A stretch of DNA of 64,000 bases from Brevundimonas sp. G8 (GCF_902506205.1 NZ_LR732816.1:2466537-2530536); one strand, 5' to 3'; counted from the stretch's first letter, positions 7,713 to 17,017 are shown. Numbers and translations: made by a program. The notes: generated from the sequence alone by a model not told the origin.

Positions 7713-9152
7713 ATGCGTTCCACGGCACACGTCACGGCAAGACCACGCTACGGCGTGCTGGACGTCATCGGCCTGCTGTTCCGCGAGCTGTTGCTGATGG
7801 TCGTGGTCTTCGTGGTGATCCTGGCGCTGGGGTTCGCGGCGGCGATGACGCTGAAGAAGAGCTATACCGCCACCGGATCGGTCTTCGCCGGGGTGGGCCA
7901 GGAATACGTCTATCAGCCGCGCGTCGGCACGGCCGAGCGGGGCCAGGCGCCGCAGGGCGACGAGGTCGCCAACTCCGAAGCCGCCATCCTGGGGTCGGGC
8001 GCGGTGCGCCAGAAGGTGGTCGAGGCCCTGGGCCCTGCCGCCATCCTGGGCGAACAGACCAAGGGCGGGCCGCAGAAGGCCGAGGCGGCCGCGCGGCGAG
8101 TGATCGGGACCAGCCTGGCCGTCGCCACGGCGCCGGGCAGTGCGGTGATCCATCTCAGCTACAAGGCCGATGACCCTGAAAGGGCGGCGCGGGTTCTGAA
8201 CGCCGTGATCGAACAGTATCTGGTCTATCGCCGCGAAGTGTTCCGCGACAAGACGCCGGCCATCGCCACCCAGAGGGTCGCCTTCGAGGACGAGTTGGGC
8301 AATGCGGATCGGGCCTACGAGACCTTCCTGTCGTCCAACGACATCGGTGATTTCGCCGCGGCCAAGGCGACGCTGGCGGCGACCTATCAGACGGTCTTCA
8401 CCGACCGGATGTCGACGCAGAGCCTGTTGAACCAGACCGCCCAAAGGCTGAACACCCTGGTGGCGCAGCAGGCGGGGACCCCGGCGGAGGTGGCGCTGCA
8501 ACAGGATCTGAACATTTCGGCCCAGGATCAGGTGCTGCAACTGCGCACCGAACGCGAGCAACTGCTGTCGCGCTATCAGCCCGACGCCCAGCCGGTAAAG
8601 GACATTGAGGCGCGCATCGGCCAGCTTCAGGCCTATGTCTCGACCGGAACCGCCGTGGGACCAAAGGAGGTCCGTACCGGGCCGAACCCCGTCTGGACCG
8701 AGTTGGAGACGACGCGGATCAATACGCGGGCCGAGCGAGATTCGCTGGCGGCGCGCCTGTCGGTCCTGGATCGCCAACTGAACGATATTCGCGCCCGCCA
8801 GACGCGGTTGACCGCGCTGGAATCCGAGAACACGACCCTGGCCGGCAATCGCGAGGTGCTGAGCGCCTCGATCCGCGAGTTCCAGCAGCGCGAGACCCAG
8901 AGCCGGGCCGACAACGCCCTGGTCGCCGCCGGCGCCGACAATGTCACCGTCATCGAACGCGCCCAGCCGCCGTCGACGGGCAAGAGCCTGAAGATCCCGC
9001 TGCTGGCGGCGGTCTTCCTGTTCGCGGGCTTCACCGCCCTGTGCGTGGGCCTGTTGCGGGTGTTCACGCGTCGCGGCTTCACGACGCCGGCCTCGATGAG
9101 CCGGACGCTGGACATGCCGGTTCTGGCCGTCGCGCCCGCCAAGGCGGCGTAG
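7713..9152 (+). CDS. hfsA: Polysaccharide co-polymerase / chain-length protein (HfsA, Wzc-like)
   Basis: A 479-residue inner-membrane protein with Wzz topology: a first membrane helix (LLLMVVVFVVILALGFAAAM), a long periplasmic stretch rich in coiled-coil helices (EREQLLSRYQPDAQPVKDIEARIG and neighbours), and a second helix near the end (IPLLAAVFLFAGFTALCVG). No ATPase domain follows; that role falls to the separate hfsB 47 bases downstream. In holdfast systems HfsA joins HfsD and HfsB in the export complex. I chose the ATG at 7713; a GTG at 7674 would add 13 residues and cannot be excluded, as neither start has ideal Shine-Dalgarno spacing. Confidence 0.8.
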   Translation: MRSTAHVTARPRYGVLDVIGLLFRELLLMVVVFVVILALGFAAAMTLKKSYTATGSVFAGVGQEYVYQPRVGTAERGQAPQGDEVANSEAAILGSGAVRQKVVEALGPAAILGEQTKGGPQKAEAAARRVIGTSLAVATAPGSAVIHLSYKADDPERAARVLNAVIEQYLVYRREVFRDKTPAIATQRVAFEDELGNADRAYETFLSSNDIGDFAAAKATLAATYQTVFTDRMSTQSLLNQTAQRLNTLVAQQAGTPAEVALQQDLNISAQDQVLQLRTEREQLLSRYQPDAQPVKDIEARIGQLQAYVSTGTAVGPKEVRTGPNPVWTELETTRINTRAERDSLAARLSVLDRQLNDIRARQTRLTALESENTTLAGNREVLSASIREFQQRETQSRADNALVAAGADNVTVIERAQPPSTGKSLKIPLLAAVFLFAGFTALCVGLLRVFTRRGFTTPASMSRTLDMPVLAVAPAKAA

Positions 9153-9199
9153 CGACAGTCGTGCTAGGCTGAGGGCTTAGGGAGCGCCTTGGCGATTCG

Positions 9200-9901
9200 A
9201 TGGTCGATCTGACTTCAGAAATGGCGGGCCTTTGGGCGGCGCTGGGACCGGCGCCGGCGCATCGCGCGCGCGTCATCCAGTTCGCGTCGGCCGCGACAGG
9301 CGAGGGCGTCTCAACCGTGGCGCGCGAGTTTGCGCGTCTGGCGGCCGTGCGGGCGAGAAAGCCCGTCTGGCTGATCGACGGCGACCTGGCCCAGCAGGGG
9401 CAGCTGGAGACGGTCTCGGCCGAGCCGGATCGGTTCGGACAGGTCGGCAAGGCGGCCCAGGCCTCGCCCGACGGATCCAGCTTCTACGCCGTGACGCCGC
9501 GCGTGACGGGGCGCGACGGCAAGCCGGTGCCGGATTCGCGACTGTTGACGGCGCGGTCGTGCCTGGGCGGACGGTTGTGGGTGACGCATTTCCATATGGA
9601 GGCGCTGCGGTCCGGACACCGGGTCGAGGCGGTCGGAGAGCCTCGCTATTGGGAGGCGCTGCGGCCTCATGCCGACACCATCGTCATCGACGCCCCTGCA
9701 GCCGACCGCAACGACATGGCGATCATCCTGGCGCCCTTCGTGGACATGACGGTGTTGGTCGTCGCGGCCGAGAGTACGGCGGCCAGCGCCCCGGTCATCC
9801 TACGCGACGAGATCGAGGCCGTGGGCGGTCGGATCGCCGGGGTCGTGATGAACCGCTCGACCTACAAGCCGCCAAGCTTTTTGCAGCGACTGACGGGCTG
9901 A
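9200..9901 (+). CDS. hfsB: HfsB-like ParA/BY-kinase-fold protein with degenerate P-loop
   Basis: A 233-residue cytoplasmic protein with the fold of bacterial tyrosine-kinase ATPase domains. The Walker A position reads ATGEGVSTVARE, so the usual lysine is replaced by valine. Walker A' VWLIDGDLAQQ and Walker B DTIVIDAPAADRND are still recognisable. No C-terminal tyrosine cluster is present. It is the cytoplasmic partner of HfsA in holdfast export, judged by position directly after hfsA. The missing lysine suggests weak or no kinase activity and a structural role. The next gene downstream begins about 120 bases later and is unrelated to polysaccharide synthesis. Confidence 0.75.
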   Translation: MVDLTSEMAGLWAALGPAPAHRARVIQFASAATGEGVSTVAREFARLAAVRARKPVWLIDGDLAQQGQLETVSAEPDRFGQVGKAAQASPDGSSFYAVTPRVTGRDGKPVPDSRLLTARSCLGGRLWVTHFHMEALRSGHRVEAVGEPRYWEALRPHADTIVIDAPAADRNDMAIILAPFVDMTVLVVAAESTAASAPVILRDEIEAVGGRIAGVVMNRSTYKPPSFLQRLTG

Positions 9902-9927
9902 CCCGCTTCCAAATGCGGTGATTTCGC

Positions 9928-9943
9928 TGTCCGATTTCGGACA
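9928..9943. promoter_or_regulatory. Perfect palindrome upstream of the FAD/DUF1543 cassette
   Basis: TGTCCG-ATTT-CGGACA, a perfect 6-bp inverted repeat with a 4-base spacer, 79 bases before the start of the FAD/NAD(P)-binding gene. It could be an operator or the tail of an hfsB terminator; no T-tract follows. Confidence 0.4.
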
Positions 9944-10022
9944 TTCGCTTAGAAAATGAGGGGGTTGAGCTGGAAATGGGCTCAGCTGCGACACCTTTAC
10001 GCACGTCGCGCATTGTGCGGCC

Positions 10023-11687
10023 ATGACAAAGTCAGTCGCATTCGTCGGAGCGGGACCGACAACCCTTTATGCGCTTCATGCCCTTCTCTCGCGAGGCGCC
10101 GGCGCGGCGCAGATCACGGTCTTCGAGGCGAGCCAGACCGCCGGATGCGGCAGCCCCTACAGTTCGGATTGGAACGACAGGGCGATGCTTTCGAACATCG
10201 CCAGCATCGAGATTCCTCCGCTGCGCGAGACGTTGGCGGATTGGCTCGCTACACGGACCACGCCAGAGCTTGAGGCGATGGATGTCGATCGTGCGTCTCT
10301 CGACGAGCGGACCTTCGTTCCACGCATCGCCCTGGGCCGGTACTTCGAAAGCCAGTTCGCGATCATGGTGGACCAGGCCCGCGCCGCCGGTTTGAACATT
10401 GAAGTCAGAACGGGATGCCGCGTCATCGACGCCGCCAACAGAAATGAAGGTTTGGAGCTAACCTTCATGTCGCCGCCGTCGCAGCGCGTGACGAAGGCCG
10501 TGTTCGACCACGTCGTCCTGGCCACCGGTCACCAATGGCCGTCGCGCCAGCAAACCCAGCCCGGCTATCTTCTCAGCCCGTGGCCAGCTTCAGTCCTGGC
10601 GCACATTTCAGCAACGAACGTCGGCATACGGGGTTCGTCGCTGACGGCCATCGACACGGCGGTCGCACTCGCCACGTCACATGGAGCGTTCGTCCAACGT
10701 GACGAGCAACTGGTCTATCAGCCTGGGCCGGATACTGAGGGCTTTCGCATCACCATGATGTCGCGGAAGGGCCTGCTTCCGGAGGCCGACTTCTATTTCC
10801 CGCTGCCGCATCCGCCGCTTGCGTATTGCACTCCGCAGGCGGTCGCCGCCGCCATGGACCGAGGGCGGGTCGGACTGCTGGATGCGGTCTTCGATCTTTT
10901 TCGACGTGAGCTGATTGATCTGGATCCCGACTACGCCGCCGAAACGGGATTGCAGGACGCCACGCTAGAGACCTTCGCCGAGGCCTATTTCGCCCGGCGC
11001 GCAGCGGTCGATCCCTTCGTCTGGGCCGTCGCCAACCTGGAGGAGGCGCGGGCGAACCACGCTGCAAAGGTGACGGTGGCTTGGCGCGACGCCATCCTTC
11101 GGATGCACGAAGTTGTCGCTGCCATCGTGCCCCATTTGGATACAGAGCAGTTCGACCGTTTCAACCGCGCCTTCAAACCGATCTTCGTCGACATCTATGC
11201 CGGCGTGCCGCATGAATCGATCGAGCGAATGCTGGCCTTGCACGCAGCCGGCAAGCTGGAAGTCCTGGCCCTTGGCGACGATTATGAAGTCGACGCCCAT
11301 TGTCCCGAGGGCGGGGCCCGCTTGACGGTCGAGGGCGCGACCAGACATTTCCCGGTCTTTATCGAGGCGACGGGTCAGGCGGCGTTGAGCGGCATTCAGT
11401 TCCCGTTCCTGTCACTGTTGGAACAGGGAATCGTTCGAGACGAAGTCGCGAATGATGCGCCCGATGTCGTCAGGGGGATCGCCGTCGATGACTCGTTTCG
11501 GCCGGTCAACGCACCTCTGCCCATAGACAGGCTGTTCTGTCTGAGCCTGCCGTTTCTCATGGGGCGTCATCCCTTCGCACAGGGGATCACCAGTTCACAC
11601 GAAATGGGTGGGATCGTCGGTCGGCGACTGGCGTTGATCCTGGATACCGCAAAGCCTGCGGTCGATCTCGCCGAAACGGCGGCCTGA
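10023..11687 (+). CDS. FAD/NAD(P)-binding protein (NAD_binding_9 type)
   Basis: A 554-residue protein. Its N-terminus has a Rossmann motif, VAFVGAGPTTLYALHAL, and a dinucleotide-binding context (ITVFEASQTAGCGSPYS). A second nucleotide-binding region follows around DHVVLATGHQWPS and GIRGSSLTAIDTAVAL. This is the layout of PF13454 proteins, predicted flavoprotein oxidoreductases of mostly unknown substrate. The ATG has no strong ribosome binding site. It is followed 11 bases later by a DUF1543 gene in the same direction, so the two form a cassette. Together they occupy the gap between hfsB and the hfsEFG-type genes, where Caulobacter carries hfsC and hfsH. Nothing links them to polysaccharide chemistry. 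Confidence 0.72.
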   Translation: MTKSVAFVGAGPTTLYALHALLSRGAGAAQITVFEASQTAGCGSPYSSDWNDRAMLSNIASIEIPPLRETLADWLATRTTPELEAMDVDRASLDERTFVPRIALGRYFESQFAIMVDQARAAGLNIEVRTGCRVIDAANRNEGLELTFMSPPSQRVTKAVFDHVVLATGHQWPSRQQTQPGYLLSPWPASVLAHISATNVGIRGSSLTAIDTAVALATSHGAFVQRDEQLVYQPGPDTEGFRITMMSRKGLLPEADFYFPLPHPPLAYCTPQAVAAAMDRGRVGLLDAVFDLFRRELIDLDPDYAAETGLQDATLETFAEAYFARRAAVDPFVWAVANLEEARANHAAKVTVAWRDAILRMHEVVAAIVPHLDTEQFDRFNRAFKPIFVDIYAGVPHESIERMLALHAAGKLEVLALGDDYEVDAHCPEGGARLTVEGATRHFPVFIEATGQAALSGIQFPFLSLLEQGIVRDEVANDAPDVVRGIAVDDSFRPVNAPLPIDRLFCLSLPFLMGRHPFAQGITSSHEMGGIVGRRLALILDTAKPAVDLAETAA

Positions 11688-11698
11688 AGTGAGGGTAA

Positions 11699-12202
11699 AT
11701 GAGACTGTTTGCGATCTACATCGGCGGGGAGCATCCGGCCGCGAACATCGAGGTGCATGACATGCGGTTCGTCGCCGCCCCCTCTATCGAGGCGACGCAT
11801 GAGACCTTGCTCGCCCAGTGGTGGGGTCGCGAGGGGACGCTGCACATCGACTGCTGGTCGGAGATTTCGCAAGCGGACGGCTATGAGATCAGCCTTCTGC
11901 CCGAGCCTTACGAGGGCAAGGAAAAACTCTATTACGTAAACCTCGGCGGCTATGATGGCGTGGCCTTCGCCGAGCAGCATCGGAATGTCTTCGTCGTCGC
12001 CGACAGCCTGCCTGCGGCCAAGGCGCGCGCCATCAAACAGGCGACGGGATGGACCGACGCGCATCGCGACGAAATGTATGAGGCAGAGCAGGCCTTTGCG
12101 CTGGACGACGCCGCTCATGCCGTACGCCTACATATTCACCTTAAGCCGAGCCTGCTGATCGGCGATCCAAACTTCGCCTGCCATTACACGCCGATTCACT
12201 GA
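11699..12202 (+). CDS. DUF1543 domain-containing protein
   Basis: A 167-residue soluble protein with the DUF1543 opening MRLFAIYIGGEHPAANIEVHD, then MRFVAAPSIEATHETLLAQWWG and a DGYEISLLPEPY segment. The family has no assigned function. GAGGG lies just before the ATG. It probably shares a transcript with the FAD/NAD(P)-binding gene upstream. Its stop converges with the glycosyltransferase gene on the other strand, with nine bases between them. Codon choice in this and the preceding gene seems less GC-extreme than in the hfs genes on either side (visual impression only). Confidence 0.75.
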   Translation: MRLFAIYIGGEHPAANIEVHDMRFVAAPSIEATHETLLAQWWGREGTLHIDCWSEISQADGYEISLLPEPYEGKEKLYYVNLGGYDGVAFAEQHRNVFVVADSLPAAKARAIKQATGWTDAHRDEMYEAEQAFALDDAAHAVRLHIHLKPSLLIGDPNFACHYTPIH

Positions 12203-12211
12203 GCCACCGGG

Positions 12212-13144
12212 TCAGGCGTCGGTGCGTCTGATCATCGCCGCGCCGTAGAGTTTCGGCTCGAAGCCCTTGGTCCAGAAGACTTTGCCGAGGCCTCGGGCGC
12301 AGCGGTCGTAGGTGTGGGCGCGGTCGGGGCGGCGCAGGAGGGCGGACGCCAGCGACAGGGCGCCCCAGACGCCGGTCTGGGCCAGGCCGACCAGCATCCA
12401 TTTGACGACGCCGGGCCAGTCGCGGCGGGCGGCGGCCATCTGGGTCGGGCTCTGGCCATAGGCGAAGGCGCGGGTCAGGGCGTAGTTCAGGGTGGCGCGG
12501 TGGGGCGGGGCGAACTCGTCCGCCCAGGCCTCGGCGGCCCAGCCGAACCGGCCGCCGCGCGCCGACAGGGCGGTGAACAGCCGGTCGTCCTCGCCGCCCG
12601 TCTCGTTCATGGCGACATCGAAGGGCGCGTCGCCGGGCAGGGCGGTCGCGCGCACCATCAGACTGTTGCCGCAGCCGTGGATGGTTTCGGTCAGGCCGGT
12701 CTCGTTCGGGCCGTCGCGGCCGAAGAATCGCTCCAGATAGGTGGTGGTCCAGCCGGTGTTTTGCGGCACACGCCCGTGAATGGGGCCGAAGACGACATCG
12801 GCGCCGGTCTGGACTTGCGCGTCCAGCAGGGCAGCGAGCCAGCCGGGCGAGGCGGCCTCATCGTCGTCCAGGAAGGCGATCAGGGGCGCGTTGGTTGCAG
12901 ACAAGCCGATGTTGCGCGCCGTCGCCACGCCGGGGACGGGGGCGTGGGCGTAGGTCAGGGAGACGGGCGCCTCGGCGCGCAGGCGCTCTATCAGGACGGC
13001 GGCGGAGCCTTGCGGATCATTGTCCGCGATGACGATGGCGGCGACGCGGTGCAGCGATCCGGTCTGGGCGAAGACGGATCGCAGGGCGCGCTCCAGGCTT
13101 TCGGGGCGACGCAGTGTGGGGATGATGACGGCGACATCGCGCAT
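12212..13144 (-). CDS. Family 2 glycosyltransferase of the holdfast locus
   Basis: A 310-residue GT-A glycosyltransferase: N-terminal VAVIIPTLRRPESLERALRSV, a DNDPQG nucleotide site, LIAFLDDDEAASPGWL with the metal-binding DDD, and an acceptor-side NETGGEDDRLF. The C-terminal third has amphipathic or membrane-associated helices. It should transfer a sugar to a lipid-linked holdfast repeat in the cytoplasm. Its ATG lies two bases after the stop of the upstream hfsG-like gene, so it is the last gene of the hfsE-hfsF-hfsG-type operon. It could correspond to the HfsL-type enzyme located elsewhere in Caulobacter, but I cannot confirm orthology. Confidence 0.8.
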   Translation of the reverse strand: MRDVAVIIPTLRRPESLERALRSVFAQTGSLHRVAAIVIADNDPQGSAAVLIERLRAEAPVSLTYAHAPVPGVATARNIGLSATNAPLIAFLDDDEAASPGWLAALLDAQVQTGADVVFGPIHGRVPQNTGWTTTYLERFFGRDGPNETGLTETIHGCGNSLMVRATALPGDAPFDVAMNETGGEDDRLFTALSARGGRFGWAAEAWADEFAPPHRATLNYALTRAFAYGQSPTQMAAARRDWPGVVKWMLVGLAQTGVWGALSLASALLRRPDRAHTYDRCARGLGKVFWTKGFEPKLYGAAMIRRTDA

Positions 13145-13146
13145 GG

Positions 13147-14079
13147 TCAGACGGCGTCCGCATAGACGGCGGCGCGGTAGAGCCGCAGGGCGAAGGCGCG
13201 GGCCTTGACCGGCAGGACCGTCGTCAGGGCGGCCTGTTTCATCAGGCGGCGCGCCAGGGGCAGGCCGGGCAGGCGTTTCAGGGCGCGCGCGGCCTTGTAG
13301 CTGGGGTAGGTCTGGACGATGGCGGGGTGCAGGGCGACGACGCGGGCGAAGTTGCCGGCGCCCTGGTCGAACTTGCGCGCCAGGTCCTCGACGGTGTCCA
13401 GGCCCATATGGGTGGCCGGATTGTCGATATGGACGACTGGAAACCGGCGCGAGACGCGCATGGCCCACTCTACGTCCTCCCAGCCCCAGCCGCTGAAACC
13501 GGGATCGAAGGATTCGGCGGCGAAGACGTCACGGCGCACCAGGAGGTTGGAGGTGTAGACGTATTTCTCGGGCGTCAGGGCGCGCTGGGACGCCGGCAGG
13601 CATTCCGAGGCGCCGGACAGGGCGCGGTGGACGGCGAAGCGGGCGTCGGTCGGGGCTTGATCGAGAGAGAAGCCGCCGAAGGCCACGGCGGGGGCGTCGT
13701 GGGCGACGAGGCGCAGCCAGGTTTGGAGGAAGACAGGCGTGTCGGGCCGCATGTCGCTGTCTAGGAACAGATAGGCCTCGCCCCGGGCGGCGGTGGTCAG
13801 GCGATTGCGACCCCTGGCCCGACCCTCGTTAGCGGCCAGGCTGATCAGGCGGACGGGCAGTTGCAGGGCGTCGAGGGTCGCCTGAAGGCGCGCCGTCAGA
13901 GCGGCGTCGGCGGTGCCGTCGTCCAGCAGGATCAGCTCGACCGCGCCGGACAGGGCAGGGGCCTCGGTCTCCAGTTGGCGCAGCAGGGCCTGGGGATCGT
14001 CGCGCAGGAAGGGGATCAGGACCGAGATCGTCGGCCTCGCCTGCGACCAGGCGGCGTTGTCGTGGATATGGGCGCTCAT
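13147..14079 (-). CDS. hfsG: Family 2 glycosyltransferase, HfsG-like
   Basis: A 310-residue GT2 enzyme: PTISVLIPFLRDDPQALL at the start, VELILLDDGTAD, GRARGRNRLTTAARG, and LFLDSDMRPD carrying the metal-binding DSD. A galactosyltransferase-like GFSGWGWEDVEW motif provides the catalytic acid region. HfsG extends the lipid-linked intermediate of holdfast polysaccharide. Identity is inferred from position directly after the flippase. Its ATG overlaps the flippase stop (ATGA), indicating translational coupling, and the next gene follows after two bases. Confidence 0.75.
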   Translation of the reverse strand: MSAHIHDNAAWSQARPTISVLIPFLRDDPQALLRQLETEAPALSGAVELILLDDGTADAALTARLQATLDALQLPVRLISLAANEGRARGRNRLTTAARGEAYLFLDSDMRPDTPVFLQTWLRLVAHDAPAVAFGGFSLDQAPTDARFAVHRALSGASECLPASQRALTPEKYVYTSNLLVRRDVFAAESFDPGFSGWGWEDVEWAMRVSRRFPVVHIDNPATHMGLDTVEDLARKFDQGAGNFARVVALHPAIVQTYPSYKAARALKRLPGLPLARRLMKQAALTTVLPVKARAFALRLYRAAVYADAV

Positions 14080-15536
14080 GCCGGCACGCTCCGACGCGCG
14101 CGGATCAAGCGCAGCAGCACGTCACGGACGCCGGCGGCGTTCAGCGTCAGGGCCACGGCCGCATAGACGAGGCCGCCCACGCCGGCGTCCAGCATCAGCT
14201 CCACGAACCCGCCGATGGGGGGCAACATCCAGACGACCCCGGCCATGACGGCCGACGCGATGCCACAGCGGATCAGCGCCTCCCACGGCATGGGCAGGGC
14301 GATGGCGCGGCGGCTGAGCAGGAGGCAGGCGATCAGGCCGATGGCGAAGCTGGCGGTGGTCGAGACGGCCGCTCCGACGACGCCCAGCCGGGGGATCAGA
14401 ACTAGGTTCAAAGCGACGTTGCACAGGGCCGGAATGGCCATGGTGACCAGCAGCAAGCCGGTCTTCTTGCCCAGGGTGAAGCCGAAGCCGAAATAATAGG
14501 CGATCATGCCGGACAGGAAGGACGAGGCCGCGATCCAGGGCGTGACCACGGCGGCGGCGGCGCGCAGGTCCTGGCCGATCATCAGTTCCGCCATCGGCCG
14601 CGCGACCATCGACAGGCCGACGGCGGCGGGCAGGCCGATCAGGATCAGGGTCGAACCCTGCTCCAACGCGGTCTGGCGCAGGGCCTCGCGGCCACCGCGC
14701 TCCAGCGCCATGACCATGGCCGGCGCACCGGCCGCCCCTAGCCAGATGAAGATCACGTCCAGGGTCCGGTTCGCCAGGCTATAGCTGGCGTGATAGGCGC
14801 CGACCGCCCCTGCATCCATGAAGGCGGCCAGCAGGAACCGGTCCGTCGAGGCCAGCACCACGGCCAGCGTCAGCGACGCCGCGATCGGATAGCCGTAGGC
14901 GGCATAGGCCTTGAGCCGCGCCCGATCCACGGCGGCGCCGGTCGCCTGGCGCAACTCGCCGGGCAGGATGAAGGGCAGGGCGAACAGGGGGGCGATGGCC
15001 AGGCCCAGCAGGGGTGAGGCCGCGCCGGCCCCGGCGACGGCGAACCCGGCGCCGACCAGAAAGCCCAGGATGGAGACGCCGATGTCGACGCGGGCCGCTT
15101 TCGACACTTCGCCCGCCGCTCGGAACCGCTCCTGCGCCAGCTTGGCCAGGTTGCGCACCGGCGCGCCGGCCAGGCCGAAGGCGACGGCGATCTTGAGCGC
15201 GGGCGGCAGGGGCGCCAGCCACACCACCAGGGCGGCGATGGGCGTGAAGACGGCGATGATGGCGAAGGAGGTGCGGTACAGGCTGGCGAAATGGGCGGCC
15301 AAGCCCTCGGGCGTGCGTTCGGTCGCCCAGAAGCGGGCCATCGACGCCTCCAGCCAGCTGAAGGTCACGGTGTGGGCCAAGGTGGTGACCGAAAAGGCCA
15401 GGGCGTAGTGGCCGAAGTCGTCGGCGCTGAGCAGGCGCGTGAAGACGAAGATGGTCAGGAAGCCGACCGCGCCCTGAACGATCTGGGCCGGCAGATAGCC
15501 CCAGACGCCGCGCCAGAACATGCGCTTCTCGCTCAA
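14076..15536 (-). CDS. hfsF: Polysaccharide flippase (HfsF, Wzx-like)
   Basis: A 486-residue integral membrane protein with about 12-14 hydrophobic segments and the Polysacc_synt family beginning (WGYLPAQIVQGAVGFLTIFVF then TRLLSADDFGHYALA). HfsF flips the lipid-linked holdfast oligosaccharide across the inner membrane. A TTG at 15536 overlaps the hfsE stop as TTGA, typical of coupled genes; the ATG at 15521, preceded by GAGAAG, is a close alternative giving a protein five residues shorter. It is the second gene of the hfsE-hfsF-hfsG-GT2 block. Confidence 0.82.
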   Translation of the reverse strand: MSEKRMFWRGVWGYLPAQIVQGAVGFLTIFVFTRLLSADDFGHYALAFSVTTLAHTVTFSWLEASMARFWATERTPEGLAAHFASLYRTSFAIIAVFTPIAALVVWLAPLPPALKIAVAFGLAGAPVRNLAKLAQERFRAAGEVSKAARVDIGVSILGFLVGAGFAVAGAGAASPLLGLAIAPLFALPFILPGELRQATGAAVDRARLKAYAAYGYPIAASLTLAVVLASTDRFLLAAFMDAGAVGAYHASYSLANRTLDVIFIWLGAAGAPAMVMALERGGREALRQTALEQGSTLILIGLPAAVGLSMVARPMAELMIGQDLRAAAAVVTPWIAASSFLSGMIAYYFGFGFTLGKKTGLLLVTMAIPALCNVALNLVLIPRLGVVGAAVSTTASFAIGLIACLLLSRRAIALPMPWEALIRCGIASAVMAGVVWMLPPIGGFVELMLDAGVGGLVYAAVALTLNAAGVRDVLLRLIRARRSVPA

Positions 15537-17017
15537 CGCACGGCCGCCCGGTCGCCCAGCAGGACGGGGATGGTGACGGCGATGACCCACAGATCCAGCC
15601 AGAAGGACTGGCGCTCAATGTATTCGATGTCCAGCTGAACGCGCTCTCGCACCTGAGCCTCGGTGTCCACCGGACCGCGCGAGCCCTTGATTGCGGCCCA
15701 GCCGGTCATGCCGGGCTTGATGCGATGGCGGTGGGCGTATTCGGCGACCAGCAGGGCGGATTCGGTCTCGCCGGTCTTCATGCCGATGGCGTGGGGGCGC
15801 GGGCCGACCAGAGACATCTCGCCCGACAGGACGTTGAATATTTGGGGCAACTCATCCAGGCTTGTGGCGCGGATGAAGCGGCCGACGCGGGTGACGCGGT
15901 CGTCGCCGGGACAGACCTGGCGGCTGGCGGTGGCGTCGGCGGCCTCGTGGCGCATCGAGCGGAACTTCCACACCACGATGGTCTCATGGTTGAATCCGTG
16001 GCGACGCTGGCGGAAGAAGACGGGGCCGGGGCTGTCCAGACGCACCGCCAGGGCGACCAGGGCCATGACGGGGGCGGCGACCACCAGGGCGACCGCGCCG
16101 ACCAACAGGTCCTGCATCCGCTTGTTGAAAGCCCGACGATCCGGGTCGACCGGCCCGTCCAGCGACGCCAGAGGCGCATTGCCCAGCCGGTTCAGCACCC
16201 CGTCGCCGCCCAGTTCCGAATCGACCAGCACCGTCAGCGGATTGGGCAGGGCGTTCAGTCTCTGGGTCAGGTCGCGCACCCGCTGGCCCGCGTTGGGATC
16301 GATGGCCAGGACGATCCGGTCCACATAGGGGGTCATGCGATGGGTCAGCAGGGCGTTGGCGTCGCCCAGCACCGGCACGCCGGCGACGCTGTCGGGCGAA
16401 CGGGCCAGACGATCGTCGAACACGCCCAGCACATTCATGTCGCGCCGCTCCAGCGCCCGCTCGATCAGGATCCTGGCGTTCCGGGTGGCGCCGACGAGGA
16501 CGATATTGGGCGACAGGGCGCCCAGACGCCGCCAGCGCGCGATCACCGCCAGCCACAGCCCATGCAGCACAATCAGGGCCGCCGTCGTCGTCAGCGCCCA
16601 GGGTGCGACCACGTCCAGAGCCGGTCGGTCCAGCAGCCATCCCAGGATCAGGGCGACGCCGGCCGAGACCAAGCCGACGCCCGCGACGCCGAACAGATGC
16701 AGGACCCAGGGCGTGTCGCGACCGAATCGATAAAGCTGCAGCGCCCGCATCGACGCGAGAACCAGCACTGCGCCTCCGATTACGGGCGCTGCATCTCCGA
16801 CGGTGATGTCGGCTAAGCCCATCGGCTGGATCGCCAGGATCGCGCCCAGCGCCAGACCGACGACGACCAGCACATCGACCAGCCTGAAATAATGGGCCGA
16901 CAGCCGCACGGCCGAGCGTTCGCGCGCATTCAGCCACACCTCGGGCCGGAACGGGCCACGCGCGGCGCGGCCCTTGGGCGGCGCGTCGGCGGCGAGACTG
17001 GCGGGGCGGTCGAGCAA
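15533..17017 (-). CDS. hfsE: Undecaprenyl-phosphate sugar-1-phosphate transferase (HfsE)
   Basis: A 494-residue polyisoprenyl-phosphate hexose-1-phosphate transferase that starts lipid-linked holdfast assembly. The N-terminal half has about four membrane helices and a CoA_binding_3-like region (NIVLVGATRNARILIERAL). The C-terminal catalytic domain has FNKRMQDLLVGAVALVVAAP, the DSPGPVFFRQRRHG motif, FRSMRHEA, DELPQIFNVLSGEMSLVGPRP and KPGMTGWAAI. The domain order matches WbaP/PssY-type enzymes. The first ATG/GTG/TTG in the frame is a TTG at 17017 without a clear ribosome binding site, so the exact start is uncertain. It heads the minus-strand glycan operon. Confidence 0.82.
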   Translation of the reverse strand: MLDRPASLAADAPPKGRAARGPFRPEVWLNARERSAVRLSAHYFRLVDVLVVVGLALGAILAIQPMGLADITVGDAAPVIGGAVLVLASMRALQLYRFGRDTPWVLHLFGVAGVGLVSAGVALILGWLLDRPALDVVAPWALTTTAALIVLHGLWLAVIARWRRLGALSPNIVLVGATRNARILIERALERRDMNVLGVFDDRLARSPDSVAGVPVLGDANALLTHRMTPYVDRIVLAIDPNAGQRVRDLTQRLNALPNPLTVLVDSELGGDGVLNRLGNAPLASLDGPVDPDRRAFNKRMQDLLVGAVALVVAAPVMALVALAVRLDSPGPVFFRQRRHGFNHETIVVWKFRSMRHEAADATASRQVCPGDDRVTRVGRFIRATSLDELPQIFNVLSGEMSLVGPRPHAIGMKTGETESALLVAEYAHRHRIKPGMTGWAAIKGSRGPVDTEAQVRERVQLDIEYIERQSFWLDLWVIAVTIPVLLGDRAAVR

